A stretch of DNA of 64,000 bases from Flavobacteriaceae bacterium (GCA_002709185.1 PAQB01000041.1:1-64000), one strand, 5' to 3'; shown: positions 53,288 to 62,590, counted from the first letter of the stretch. Program-made: numbers and translations. The notes: a model not told the origin generated them from the sequence alone.

Positions 53288-53653
53288 ATGAGAAAAGTAG
53301 TGGTTATAATTATTGCTTTTGCTGTGGTCAGCACCACTGTTTATGTCTATTTTTTTTTAGACCGATTAGCGCCTTCAATTGAATTGTCTTCTGCAGAATT
53401 AATTTATAAATTTTCAATAAATAACACTTCAAATAAATCAAACTTATCAGAAAAGAATATTCTTTTGAGTGGAACTGTAACAACAGTTAAAAAATCTGCT
53501 TTGATAGTTGATAAAAAAATATTTTGTAAGTTTAGAAATGCTGTTTCTGATGTGAAAGTTGGAGATACTATAAGGCTTTTTGGAAAATTTATCGGTTACG
53601 ATGAACTTTTTCAGGAGTATAAATTAAATAATTGTTCGATCATGAATAAATAA
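53288..53653 (+). CDS. Membrane-anchored OB-fold protein (tRNA_anti-like family)
   Basis: 121 residues. One N-terminal helix (KVVVIIIAFAVVSTTVYVYFF) anchors a small beta domain: ILLSGTVTTVKKSALIVDKKIFCKF, VKVGDTIRLFGKFIGYDELFQEYKLNNCSI. This resembles the tRNA_anti-like OB-fold seen in Bacteroidota exported proteins, whose function is unknown. The gene starts 11 bases after the YceI-like gene and ends 17 before the DUF5777 gene, so it belongs to the same transcript. Confidence 0.7.
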   Translation: MRKVVVIIIAFAVVSTTVYVYFFLDRLAPSIELSSAELIYKFSINNTSNKSNLSEKNILLSGTVTTVKKSALIVDKKIFCKFRNAVSDVKVGDTIRLFGKFIGYDELFQEYKLNNCSIMNK

Positions 53654-53670
53654 TTAATCTAACTTTTTCT

Positions 53671-54522
53671 ATGAAATTACCTGTTAAATTTTTTCTGTGT
53701 CTGTTGTTTTTCAACCACTTTTTAAATGCTCAAACCGATTTATTAGAGTCCATTGATTACCAAGATAGCAGTCAAGCGACCTCTGCTGCGTTTAAGAGCT
53801 TGAAAGTTGTCAATTTTGAGTCTTCCAAACTCGTTTCAGCAAAAGAACTTTCTTTTTCAGTTTCCCATAGGTTTGGAAGTATCAAATATGGGTTTGATAA
53901 TTTCTTTGGTTTAGATGATGCGGTAACCCGGTTAAATTTTATTTATGGTTTAAATTCTTTTTCCAATATTAGTTTTTCAAGAACCTCATACAAGAAGACT
54001 TTTGATTTAGGCTTTAAATCCAGTTTGATTAAACAGTCTGAGAATTTTCCTTTTACATTTGTGTATTATTGTTCTATTACTTTGGATTCTTCTCTAGAAA
54101 AAGAAGTTTATCCAACATTATCATTTAGTAACCGAATGGGATATTTTAATCAGTTTATAATTTCTAGAAAATTCAATAATTCATTATCCTTACTTTTTTC
54201 TCCTATAATTTTTCATGAAAACACAGTTGTTTTTGACCTACAAGAAAATACCCAGTACGCGCTCAGTCTTGGCGGTCGTTATAAAGTTTCCAAGCGCACC
54301 TCCATAAATATAGATTATGGCTATCATTTCAATAGGGCAGATGCTTCAATTTTTAATAATCCTCTTGGAATTGGGGTTGACATTGAAACTGGTGGTCATG
54401 TTTTTCAATTGTTATTTTCAAATTCACAACCTATGAATTCCATAAACACCATGACCTCTGCTGCTGGAGACTGGACAGATGGAGATGTTTACTTTGGCTT
54501 TAATTTATTTAGAACATTTTAA
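53671..54522 (+). CDS. DUF5777-type beta-barrel protein
   Basis: 283 residues, signal peptide about 1-20 (FFLCLLFFNHFLNAQ). The motif ISFSVSHRFGSIKYGFDNFFGLDDAVTRLNFIYGL (with a one-residue variation: LSFSVSHRFGS) and the repeated amphipathic strands with an aromatic C-terminal end (YFGFNLFRTF) match DUF5777, a predicted outer-membrane barrel. It is the last of the copper/YceI/OB cluster. Role unknown; a link to the respiratory or redox proteins upstream is inferred only from order. Confidence 0.82.
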   Translation: MKLPVKFFLCLLFFNHFLNAQTDLLESIDYQDSSQATSAAFKSLKVVNFESSKLVSAKELSFSVSHRFGSIKYGFDNFFGLDDAVTRLNFIYGLNSFSNISFSRTSYKKTFDLGFKSSLIKQSENFPFTFVYYCSITLDSSLEKEVYPTLSFSNRMGYFNQFIISRKFNNSLSLLFSPIIFHENTVVFDLQENTQYALSLGGRYKVSKRTSINIDYGYHFNRADASIFNNPLGIGVDIETGGHVFQLLFSNSQPMNSINTMTSAAGDWTDGDVYFGFNLFRTF

Positions 54523-55043
54523 TGATTTTTAGTGGCTTCTAAAAAGGTTTTTCTAACTAGTAAATAACATAAAATCATTATTCCTGAGTAGAAAAAATCT
54601 CCCATTAGTGAGTTTTTGAAGAAGGGAATTGCCATTGTATAGCATATTGCCAAGCCAGTCCACGTTTTGGGATAACCACCAAGTATCCAAACGCCAAAGT
54701 TAGTAATTATAAAAAAACTTATGCTGCTTAATATGATTAAGGCTATAACTTTAAGAATTTTAGGATCTTTACAATGGATTCCAATGAAACTAACCACCAT
54801 AAAGGAGCCATATACAAAGTAAGAAATACTTGAAAATCCTAAAAACAGATCTGAAATTATCATGATTCCAACTGGAAGTATAAATGCAATTATTTTATTA
54901 CTCATATAAATTCCTCCAAAAAGAGCTATAGCTGTTATTGGAGTAAAGTTAGGAGGATGAGGAATTAACCTAGTCAGTGCCGCAGCAATTATTATCAGAA
55001 TAATTATTAATTGATGTTTATTTATTTGAAGCAGACTTGACAT
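54519..55043 (-). CDS. DUF6580 membrane protein
   Basis: 174 residues and about five helices. PHPPNFTPITAIALFGGIYMSNKIIAF (about 29-55), the segment IITNFGVWILGGYPKTWTGLAICYTMAIPFFKNSLMGDFFYSGI are characteristic of DUF6580, annotated as putative transport proteins. Its first 26 bases overlap the 3' end of the S41 protease gene, and its stop overlaps the DUF5777 stop by four bases. No substrate can be named. Confidence 0.8.
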   Translation of the reverse strand: MSSLLQINKHQLIIILIIIAAALTRLIPHPPNFTPITAIALFGGIYMSNKIIAFILPVGIMIISDLFLGFSSISYFVYGSFMVVSFIGIHCKDPKILKVIALIILSSISFFIITNFGVWILGGYPKTWTGLAICYTMAIPFFKNSLMGDFFYSGIMILCYLLVRKTFLEATKNH

Positions 55044-56445
55044 ACATTAAATTTTTAATAGAATTTGTATCATCTTCGTATATTAAATTATAACTATTAT
55101 TTGAAGAGATTGGAATTCTATTAAACCCTTGTATTTCTGCTAATACTAGTTCTAAAATTGGTTCAAATGAATCTCCAATTATTCCATACTCTTTCGGGTT
55201 TTCTATTATACTAATTTCTGGAACAATTCCAGACGATGGAACTTCTTCATCATTTTTATTGACGGTGATAGCAATCAGTGGTAAGATGGCATATGTATGA
55301 CTTGAATTTACATTGTTTCTTGAAAGATTAGGAGAATCATATAATATTGTTGAGGCTTGTGATTTTCCCACCGTCTCATCACCAATTTGACTTACATCTA
55401 TGTAGCATTTTAGACTATTTATCATCATTTCACTTGCCGAGGCAGATCGATTTGAAGTAATAATATAAACCTTATTAAGGTTTAAGTTGTTGATAATTAA
55501 TTCATTATTATAATTATTTGTGAAATTATAATTTACATTATTACTTTGTAATTCATCATTATATTTCAAAGTTGTGAAAATTTGGTTATTAAATTGACCA
55601 GTAATCATACTTCCAAGTAGGGTGGCAGTTTGAATACTACCACCAGAGTTGTATCTAAGATCCAGAATTAGATGATCAATATTTTGTGATTTAAATTCGC
55701 CAAATACTTGATTTAATTCCTCATTATACTCATTTACAAATCCATTATACATTAAATATCCTGCTTTTTCTGGACCAACATTAATTACTGTATGAGAATA
55801 GATTGGATTTTCATTGTATTCTTCTTTTGTTAGTGAAATTATTTCATTGCTATCAATAATTTCGTCATCAGATGTAGTGTCTGTGTCATTATCATTGTAA
55901 ATTGCCATATTTAAAGAATAACTATCATTTTTTAAAAGAGAAGATAAATTATTAGTGGTTATTTGTACACCATTAATTTTATTGAAAATACTACCTCTTA
56001 AAAGATTAGTATTACTCGCATTAGTATTGGGTAAAATTAATCTTACAATCCCGAAGACGTTACTACTACTTCCAGGGACTAAATAGAAATTATATTCAGC
56101 TCCGTTAATTCTAGAAAGACCACTTAGTTGTTGTTCTAGTTGGTAATAATTATTTGATATGAGACTAAAGCGGTCAACAATTTGACGATCGTAAATTAGT
56201 GCTTCAAATAAACTTTCTGGGTCTTCAAAAGAATCAATGAATTCTAGATATTCATTATTTGTGCCAAAACGATCATTAGACAAATTATTAATTTCTGATT
56301 TGTAGAGATAAGTCGCATTCATTGAATTCCAAACAAAGTTTTTTATACTTGTATCGGAGGCTATATCGTCATCATTGTCATTGAAACAACTGAACGAAAA
56401 TCCAACCAAAACAATCATACTTATATATTTGAATTTAATTTTCAT
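55018..56445 (-). CDS. S41-family C-terminal processing protease lipoprotein
   Basis: 475 residues with a lipobox FSFSC (Cys20) followed by FNDNDDDIAS, an acidic stretch like the surface-export signal of Bacteroidota lipoproteins. The tail-specific protease core contains DLRYNSGGS (about 262-270), the nucleophile in SASASEMM and the lysine in ETVGKSQAS. Codon use is strongly AT-rich and Asn-rich compared with most genes here. It cleaves or processes envelope or extracellular proteins; no PDZ domain is clearly recognised. Overlaps the DUF6580 gene start. Confidence 0.88.
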   Translation of the reverse strand: MKIKFKYISMIVLVGFSFSCFNDNDDDIASDTSIKNFVWNSMNATYLYKSEINNLSNDRFGTNNEYLEFIDSFEDPESLFEALIYDRQIVDRFSLISNNYYQLEQQLSGLSRINGAEYNFYLVPGSSSNVFGIVRLILPNTNASNTNLLRGSIFNKINGVQITTNNLSSLLKNDSYSLNMAIYNDNDTDTTSDDEIIDSNEIISLTKEEYNENPIYSHTVINVGPEKAGYLMYNGFVNEYNEELNQVFGEFKSQNIDHLILDLRYNSGGSIQTATLLGSMITGQFNNQIFTTLKYNDELQSNNVNYNFTNNYNNELIINNLNLNKVYIITSNRSASASEMMINSLKCYIDVSQIGDETVGKSQASTILYDSPNLSRNNVNSSHTYAILPLIAITVNKNDEEVPSSGIVPEISIIENPKEYGIIGDSFEPILELVLAEIQGFNRIPISSNNSYNLIYEDDTNSIKNLMYVKSASNK

Positions 56446-56591
56446 TGTAATTTGATTTTTAAAACATCAATAATTTATAAAATATTTTTAGTATCCCACA
56501 ATTTATAGTATTTAATTATTATTAACTTATAAAGTTAGTGGTAAATTTTTTTTTTTAATTTACTTTTAAATTAATGAATAAACTCAATATT

Positions 56592-57107
56592 ATGAAAATT
56601 ATAAACACCTTATTGTTATTATTTATTTCTTCATCTATATTTTCGCAAGGTATTTTTGATAGATTCTCTGAAATGGATAAAGTTTCTACTATTGTAATAA
56701 ATCAAAAAATGTTTAGAATGCTAGCAGAAATGAATATTCAATCAAATAAATCTTCAGAAAACATACTGCTAGATCATATTAAAAATTTGAAAACTTTAAA
56801 TGTTTACAAAACCACTGATATTAAAGTTTCTAAATTAATGATAACAGATTTCTATAAACACATTAAAATTAATAACCTTGAAGAAATAATGCAAGAACAA
56901 ATTAATAGTAAAATTATTAAAATTTTTATTGATTCTCTTAGCGATCAGCAATATGTCAATGAATTACTTATGCTAGTAAATGATGAGTCTTCAGAAACTC
57001 TTTTGTTGTCATTAACTGGAAATATTAATTTAGTAACAGCTTCGAATATTATAAAAGGCCTTGGTGTAACAGCTGCAAATCAGCTTCAAGATGCATTTAG
57101 AAAATAA
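56592..57107 (+). CDS. DUF4252 secreted protein
   Basis: 171 residues from ATG 56592, which gives a good signal peptide (MKIINTLLLLFISSSIFSQG); the frame starts at 56574. The body (IFDRFSEMDKVSTIVINQKMFRMLAEM then EEIMQEQINSKIIKIFIDSL) follows the DUF4252 layout. In Bacteroidota such genes often sit beside ECF sigma factors, but here it stands alone, divergent from the S41 protease gene. Function unknown. Like its neighbour it is very AT-rich. Confidence 0.78.
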   Translation: MKIINTLLLLFISSSIFSQGIFDRFSEMDKVSTIVINQKMFRMLAEMNIQSNKSSENILLDHIKNLKTLNVYKTTDIKVSKLMITDFYKHIKINNLEEIMQEQINSKIIKIFIDSLSDQQYVNELLMLVNDESSETLLLSLTGNINLVTASNIIKGLGVTAANQLQDAFRK

Positions 57108-57144
57108 AAAAAACGATTTTAATTCACAGGGTTTTCATACATAC

Positions 57145-58488
57145 TTACAATCCAGTATAATTTAATGGTGTGATTTTTTTAAGCTCAACTTTAATTTTAT
57201 CATTTACTTCCAGAGTGTCGATAAAATTAGCAATTGAATCAGCATTTATTTTTTTATTAGTCCTTGTTAGCCCTTTAAGCGCTTCGTAGGGATTTGAGTA
57301 ACCCTCTCTTCTTAAGATAGTTTGAATAGCTTCAGCAACGACAGCCCAATTTTGGTCTAAATCATCCGCTATCTTCGAATTATTCAATAATAACTTATCA
57401 AGTCCTTTCAAGGATGATTTAATTGCTATAACTGTGTGTGCATATGGAACTCCAATATTTCTTAAAACTGTACTGTCAGTTAAATCACGTTGCAATCTAG
57501 ATATGGGTAGTTTTGCTGAAAGATGTTCAAAAATTGCATTTGCAATTCCTAAATTACCTTCACTATTTTCAAAATCGATAGGATTAACTTTATGAGGCAT
57601 AGCAGAACTTCCAACTTCACCTTCTTTGATTTTTTGTTTGAAATAATCCATAGATATGTAGGTCCAAAAGTCACGATTCATATCAATAATAATGGAATTT
57701 ATGCGCTTCAATGAATCAAAAAGAGCAGCCATATGATCATAGTGTTCAATTTGAGTAGTAGGGAAGGAATGGATAAGACCAAACTTATTTTTAAGCAGAT
57801 TATAAGCAAATTTCTTCCAATCAACTTTGGGATAAGCCAAGTGATGAGCATTAAAGTTTCCAGTAGCTCCACCAAATTTGGCCGCATTTGGAATTTTAAT
57901 CAATACATCTAATTGTTCTTGAAGTCTTACTTTATAAACATTTATTTCTTTTCCTAGTCGAGTTGGAGAAGCAGGTTGTCCATGTGTCCTGGCAAGCATT
58001 GGAATTGTACCCCATTCTTTAGAAAGTTTACCTAATTTATCAATTATTTGTTCAAGGATTGGAATGTAGATTCTATCGTTGGCAAGCTTTATGCTTAAAG
58101 GTATTGCAGTGTTATTAATGTCCTGAGAAGTTAAGCCGAAATGAATAAATTCTTTAAACTGGCTGATTCCCATCAAATCAAATTTTTCTTTGATGAAATA
58201 TTCCACAGCTTTAACGTCGTGATTAGTGGTATATTCAATATTTTTTATATTTAGAGCATCCTTGGTTGAAAAATTTTCATAGATCTCTCTCAATTTAGAG
58301 TATAAATCTTTATTAAATCCAGAGAGCTGTTGCAAAGGTAATTCACATAATGCAATAAAATACTCTACTTCAACAAGTACTCTGTACTTTATTAGAGCTT
58401 CTTCAGAGAAAAATTTTTCTAATTCAACTACTTTCGACCTGTAACGGCCATCGATAGGAGAAATAGCATTAAGTGGTGTTAGTGACAT
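57145..58488 (-). CDS. purB: Adenylosuccinate lyase
   Basis: 447 residues from the ATG at 58488 (an in-frame TTG at 58491 precedes it). Catalyses two non-adjacent steps of purine synthesis (release of fumarate from SAICAR and adenylosuccinate). Fumarase/aspartase superfamily signature GSSAMPHKVNPIDFENSEGN near residue 275 and the preceding TTNHDVKAVEYFIK and HFGLTSQDINNTA match the PurB family. A -7 box TATCTTTG (58507-58514, minus) lies about 20 bases upstream. It shares its pathway with purL, 25 kb away. Confidence 0.96.
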   Translation of the reverse strand: MSLTPLNAISPIDGRYRSKVVELEKFFSEEALIKYRVLVEVEYFIALCELPLQQLSGFNKDLYSKLREIYENFSTKDALNIKNIEYTTNHDVKAVEYFIKEKFDLMGISQFKEFIHFGLTSQDINNTAIPLSIKLANDRIYIPILEQIIDKLGKLSKEWGTIPMLARTHGQPASPTRLGKEINVYKVRLQEQLDVLIKIPNAAKFGGATGNFNAHHLAYPKVDWKKFAYNLLKNKFGLIHSFPTTQIEHYDHMAALFDSLKRINSIIIDMNRDFWTYISMDYFKQKIKEGEVGSSAMPHKVNPIDFENSEGNLGIANAIFEHLSAKLPISRLQRDLTDSTVLRNIGVPYAHTVIAIKSSLKGLDKLLLNNSKIADDLDQNWAVVAEAIQTILRREGYSNPYEALKGLTRTNKKINADSIANFIDTLEVNDKIKVELKKITPLNYTGL

Positions 58489-58588
58489 CAAATTTAATTC
58501 GAACTACAAAGATATTACTTTTCAGTAAAAAATTTTAATTTTAATCTATGATTAATCTCTATTTTTGAAACTATTAACTACAAATGTT

Positions 58589-59836
58589 ATGCAGTGTAAG
58601 AAGACTTTATTTTGTATTGGTTTCGTTTATCCTGAGCCAAAATCTTCCGCTGCTGGAATGCGAATATTACAGCTTCTTGAGTTGTTTTTAGAGAACGACT
58701 ATAAAGTTATTTTTGGGACTACTGCTAAAAATATTAGTTATTCATTTCCTTTGGAATCTATTGGAGTTGAAGTAAAATCAATAAGTTTAAATGACTCGAG
58801 TTTCGATGCTTTTATTATAGAATTAAATCCTTCAATAGTTCTTTTTGACAGGTTTATGACGGAAGAACAATTTGGTTGGCGAGTTTCAAAAAATTGCCCA
58901 AAAGCTTTAAGAATTTTAGATACAGAAGACCTTCACTTTTTAAGAAAATCTAGACAAGACAATATTAAGGATAAATTTCTTTTTTCAAAAAAGTTTCTTG
59001 ATACCGATTTAGCCAAACGAGAAATTGCAAGTATTTACAGGTCAGATATAACCCTTATTATTTCTGAGTTTGAATATAATATTCTAGTTTCAGAAGTCGG
59101 TACAGATCCTGATATTTTATTTTATATTCCTTATTTTTTCAGTTTTAAGGAGTTCAAAATTAAAAAGTCTCTACCAGATTTTAATGACAGAAAAAATTTC
59201 GTATTCGTGGGTAATTTTATGCATCCTCCTAATTTAACAGCAATTTTGTATTTAAAAAATAAAATTTGGCCTAGAATAATTCAAAAAAATCCTGAAGTCG
59301 AGCTTCATATTTACGGTTCTTATGCTACAAAGGAACATATGTCTCTTGGTGACAGTAAAAATAAATTTAAAGTTAAAGGGCGCATAGATGATTTATATTC
59401 TACTTTACGTACTTACCGCTTAATGCTTGTCCCTTTGGAGTTTGGTGCTGGTCTAAAGGGAAAGGTGATTGACTCCATGAGATGCGGAACCCCTTGTGCT
59501 CTTTCTAGTATAGCTGCTGAGGGTATATTTGGAAATTTTTTAGCTAATGGATTTATTGAAGACAAATTAGAGGAATTTACATTTAAAGCAGTTAAGTTAT
59601 ATTCAAATAAACATTATTGGGAAGTATCTCAAAATAATGGCTTTGAGGTCATTAAAAAACGTTTTTCTAAATCAATTTTCGCTAAACCTTTTATGCAAAA
59701 AGTTGCTTTTCTAATGACTGATATCGAGAAACATAGATTGAAAAATGTAGTAGGATTGATATTAGAACATCATAGCATGAAATCTACTAAATATCTATCT
59801 AAATGGATAGAAGAAAAAAACAAAATCTCGAAGTAA
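58589..59836 (+). CDS. Glycosyltransferase family 4-like protein
   Basis: 415 residues from the ATG at 58589; the TTG at 58565 lies inside a -7 box (TATTTTTG, 58560-58567) and is rejected. GT-B fold: N-terminal GFVYPEPKSSAAGMRILQLLELF and, in the C-terminal half, FVGNFMHPPNLTAILYLKNKIWP, and the donor-binding GAGLKGKVIDSMRCGTPCALSS, with a glutamate in EGIFG. It probably transfers a sugar to an envelope polysaccharide; donor and acceptor unknown. Preceded by purB on the other strand. Confidence 0.85.
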   Translation: MQCKKTLFCIGFVYPEPKSSAAGMRILQLLELFLENDYKVIFGTTAKNISYSFPLESIGVEVKSISLNDSSFDAFIIELNPSIVLFDRFMTEEQFGWRVSKNCPKALRILDTEDLHFLRKSRQDNIKDKFLFSKKFLDTDLAKREIASIYRSDITLIISEFEYNILVSEVGTDPDILFYIPYFFSFKEFKIKKSLPDFNDRKNFVFVGNFMHPPNLTAILYLKNKIWPRIIQKNPEVELHIYGSYATKEHMSLGDSKNKFKVKGRIDDLYSTLRTYRLMLVPLEFGAGLKGKVIDSMRCGTPCALSSIAAEGIFGNFLANGFIEDKLEEFTFKAVKLYSNKHYWEVSQNNGFEVIKKRFSKSIFAKPFMQKVAFLMTDIEKHRLKNVVGLILEHHSMKSTKYLSKWIEEKNKISK

Positions 59837-59858
59837 TATTTAATTTTACAGAACAAAT

Positions 59859-60629
59859 CTATCTTTTATTTCTACTAAGAATTTTATATTCTTCATAGCA
59901 TTCACTTATGGCATCTAATATTTGTAGATCATTAGCTTTTTTGATAAAATCATCTGAATAATTGCACTCGCTAATTAAAAGTTCTAAGTCTATTTTATCT
60001 ACATTTAAAATAGCAGTTAACATTTCTCTGTCAAAACGAGAAGCCAATAAATCACGAATTTCATTTTCTTTCTTCATTTTTCTGAGTTTCTTCATTTGTC
60101 TAGGTTTTTTTCCAAAAATGCTATGTAGAAAGTTTGCTGGATTGAAAATTGCTCCTAAAACTTTATTCACCATAGTTGGAGCTTTTGGACTTGACTCATA
60201 ACCACTATTTAAGCCAGAAATGCTGTAGCGAACATTTTTTTGAATAGGAATCTGTTTAATATCAATTTCTAAGTAACCTGTTAATTTAAGCTTATTTATA
60301 ACAACTTCTTCTAAAGCTAATGCAAGCTCAGTTAGTTTAATGGTAGTTCTATTACCAAATCGAATCCAATCATTTGTAACTCTAACTTTGATTGATTTAT
60401 ATCCTAAGAATGATAAGTGAAGGGTATCGTTTGTTTTTGCTTTAATTTGAAATTCCCCATCAATATTGGTTGTTGTACCAGAAACTTGGTTAATGTTTAC
60501 AATATTCACACCTTCCATTGCAATGTCATTACCAGAATCAGTAATTTTTCCCTTAACTACAGAACTTTTTTGGCCAACAACAAGTTCCGGAATAATTAAA
60601 AGTATACTTATAAGCAGATATTGCTTCAT
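59859..60629 (-). CDS. Secreted protein with carboxypeptidase regulatory-like domain
   Basis: 256 residues, signal peptide about 1-19 (LLISILLIIPELVVGQ). Residues about 23-105 form a CarboxypepD_reg-like domain (VVKGKITDSGNDIAMEGVNIVN, GTTTNIDGEFQIKAK, LHLSFLGYKSIKV), the domain that leads TonB-dependent SusC-type receptors. The rest (about 110-256) is basic and helical and is not a TonB barrel. The product is therefore a free-standing surface or periplasmic protein. No SusD partner is nearby. Function unknown. Confidence 0.78.
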   Translation of the reverse strand: MKQYLLISILLIIPELVVGQKSSVVKGKITDSGNDIAMEGVNIVNINQVSGTTTNIDGEFQIKAKTNDTLHLSFLGYKSIKVRVTNDWIRFGNRTTIKLTELALALEEVVINKLKLTGYLEIDIKQIPIQKNVRYSISGLNSGYESSPKAPTMVNKVLGAIFNPANFLHSIFGKKPRQMKKLRKMKKENEIRDLLASRFDREMLTAILNVDKIDLELLISECNYSDDFIKKANDLQILDAISECYEEYKILSRNKR

Positions 60630-60717
60630 ATAATTATTAAAAAATTAAAATTAATGAACTGAAATTACAAAGCAAATATTATTCAAAATTTTGTCTAAAT
60701 ATTAACAAATAAAATTA

Positions 60718-62463
60718 TTATCTTCTGCTCCTCCTCCTTGGTCTTGTACTACCTGCTCCTTGTTTAAAATCTGAACTTCTTCGTTTACGCCCTTTGCTAA
60801 AATGTCCACGTTCTTTTTTAGCGCCGTTTCTTCTTTTCCCATTTCGCCTTTGACGACTGCGGTCTTGCTTTTCTGTAATTTCAACATTTATGTAGCGGCC
60901 ATTTTGTTTAAAGTCACTAAAAAACTCTAGCACTTTTGGCATATGAACTGTTTCTGTGTTGAAAAATGAAAAACTATCTTTCACGTCAACCTTAAAAACT
61001 GCGTCTTGCCCAAGTTGAAGACTGTCTCTAAGAAAGTCTTTTAGCATCATCCAATCATAACCATCTTTTTTACCAATATTTATAAAAAATCTTGCAGAGT
61101 TATCAGTTGCACTTTTTTCTAAAAAGTTGTCATTTCCTTTTGGGACATTCAGATTTTTCGCTTTTTCATAATAATTGTAAAAGCGTGTAAATTCTACAGA
61201 AAAGAATTTTTTGATAAGGTCCTCTTTTGAAACATTCTTAAATAACGCATTGATTTCGTCTAAATAGTTGTCAATTTTATGATTTATTTCCGTTTCTTGA
61301 ATTTTATGCGCCAATGCCTTAATTTGAACTTCACATATGTCCATTCCTTGGGGAATTTCTTTTTTCACAAACTTTTTTTGAATCATTTTTTCAATAGACT
61401 TTATTTTGCGTTGTTCACTTTTGGTAATGATGACCATTGATAAGCCTGTCTTTCCTGCACGTCCTGTTCGGCCACTGCGGTGTGTGTATGTTTCAATTTC
61501 ATCTGGTAATTGGTAGTTAATGACATGAGTGATATCGTCAACATCAATACCACGCGCTGCCACATCCGTAGCGACCAACATTTGAATTTGTTTATTTCGG
61601 AAAGACTTCATTACCAAGTCACGTTGATTTTGACTTAAATCTCCATGCAATGCCCCTGCATTGTACCCATCTACAATAAGTTTTTCGGCCACTTTTTGGG
61701 TATCTCTTTTTGTTCTACAAAAAATTACAGCAAATATATTTGGGTTGGCATCTGCTAAACGCTTCAGGGCAGGATAACGATCTCTTGAACCTACCAAATA
61801 AAATTCATGTGAAACATTCTTACTCCCAATGTTTCTATGTCCTACTGTGATTTCCGTTGGATTAGACATGAATTTTTTTGCGATTATTGAAACTTCTTTG
61901 GGCATGGTAGCAGAAAATAACCAAGTTGATTTTTGTTCTGGTGTATGAGAGAGAATGGATTTTATATCCTCAAAAAAGCCCATATTAAGCATTTCATCAG
62001 CCTCGTCCAATATAGCGTAATCTATTTTTGAAATATCGACCAATCGCCTGTTGATCATATCCTTCATACGTCCAGGCGTCGCTACGATTATTTGTGCACC
62101 TCGCTTAACATTTTTTGCCTGCTCTGTAATGCTTGCGCCTCCGTAAATAGCCGTAACATTCAAACCCTTGCAATATTTTCCATAGAGTTTTATCTCATTT
62201 GTGATTTGAAGACATAGTTCTCTTGTAGGAGATAAAATTAAACCTTGAGTTTTTCGACTTTCAATGTTAATTTTTTGAAGCATTGGGAATCCAAAAGCTG
62301 CAGTTTTTCCTGTTCCAGTCTGGGCCAGCGCCACAAGATCACATTCTTTAGAGATAAGGGTTGGAATTGCTTTTTCTTGAACTTCGCTTGGTGTTTGAAA
62401 GCCAAGATCTGCGATGGCCTGTAGCAAATGGGCTTCAAGACCTAATGTTTGGAATACATTCAT
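60718..62463 (-). CDS. DEAD-box ATP-dependent RNA helicase with DbpA-type RNA-binding domain
   Basis: 581 residues. Walker A AQTGTGKT (47-54), PTRELCLQI, GGA, TPGRMKDM, DEAD (153-156), SAT (about 185-187), and HRSGRTGRAG in the second RecA-like domain, followed by a DbpA-type RNA-binding domain (about 455-535) and a highly basic C-terminus (RRRNGKRRNG ... RPRRRSRR). It is a DeaD/CsdA-type helicase for ribosome assembly and cold adaptation. A leader of about 100 bases with a hairpin (62544-62560) and a candidate -7 box (62567-62574) suggest RNA-level regulation. Confidence 0.92.
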   Translation of the reverse strand: MNVFQTLGLEAHLLQAIADLGFQTPSEVQEKAIPTLISKECDLVALAQTGTGKTAAFGFPMLQKINIESRKTQGLILSPTRELCLQITNEIKLYGKYCKGLNVTAIYGGASITEQAKNVKRGAQIIVATPGRMKDMINRRLVDISKIDYAILDEADEMLNMGFFEDIKSILSHTPEQKSTWLFSATMPKEVSIIAKKFMSNPTEITVGHRNIGSKNVSHEFYLVGSRDRYPALKRLADANPNIFAVIFCRTKRDTQKVAEKLIVDGYNAGALHGDLSQNQRDLVMKSFRNKQIQMLVATDVAARGIDVDDITHVINYQLPDEIETYTHRSGRTGRAGKTGLSMVIITKSEQRKIKSIEKMIQKKFVKKEIPQGMDICEVQIKALAHKIQETEINHKIDNYLDEINALFKNVSKEDLIKKFFSVEFTRFYNYYEKAKNLNVPKGNDNFLEKSATDNSARFFINIGKKDGYDWMMLKDFLRDSLQLGQDAVFKVDVKDSFSFFNTETVHMPKVLEFFSDFKQNGRYINVEITEKQDRSRQRRNGKRRNGAKKERGHFSKGRKRRSSDFKQGAGSTRPRRRSRR

Positions 62464-62543
62464 TCGTATACTAATTTCGATATGCGTTTGTCGTGTTGTC
62501 TCAGAAGCGTATCGAATTTTATACCTAATGCTCCTTACATCAC

Positions 62544-62574
62544 ATCCTCACCCTGAGGATTTGCAGCAAAGGTA
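62544..62574 (-). promoter_or_regulatory. Leader hairpin and -7 box of the DEAD-box helicase gene
   Basis: TACCTTTG (62574-62567, minus) predicts a start near 62560. The RNA would begin with ATCCTCA / GGG / TGAGGAT (62560-62544 on minus), a 7-bp hairpin, and continue about 85 bases to the ATG. There is no T-run, so it is not a terminator. Such long leaders are typical of cold-induced helicase genes. Confidence 0.4.
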
Positions 62575-62590
62575 CATTAATTAATTTTGT

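Noticed and set aside
60702..60887. Short minus-strand ORF at the end of the helicase gene
   Set aside because: It is an alternative frame of the repetitive basic tail (Arg/Lys codons) and does not have its own start context.
62544..62560. Hairpin ATCCTCA/TGAGGAT as a terminator for rdgB
   Set aside because: There is no T-run downstream on the minus strand, and it falls at the predicted start of the helicase transcript instead.
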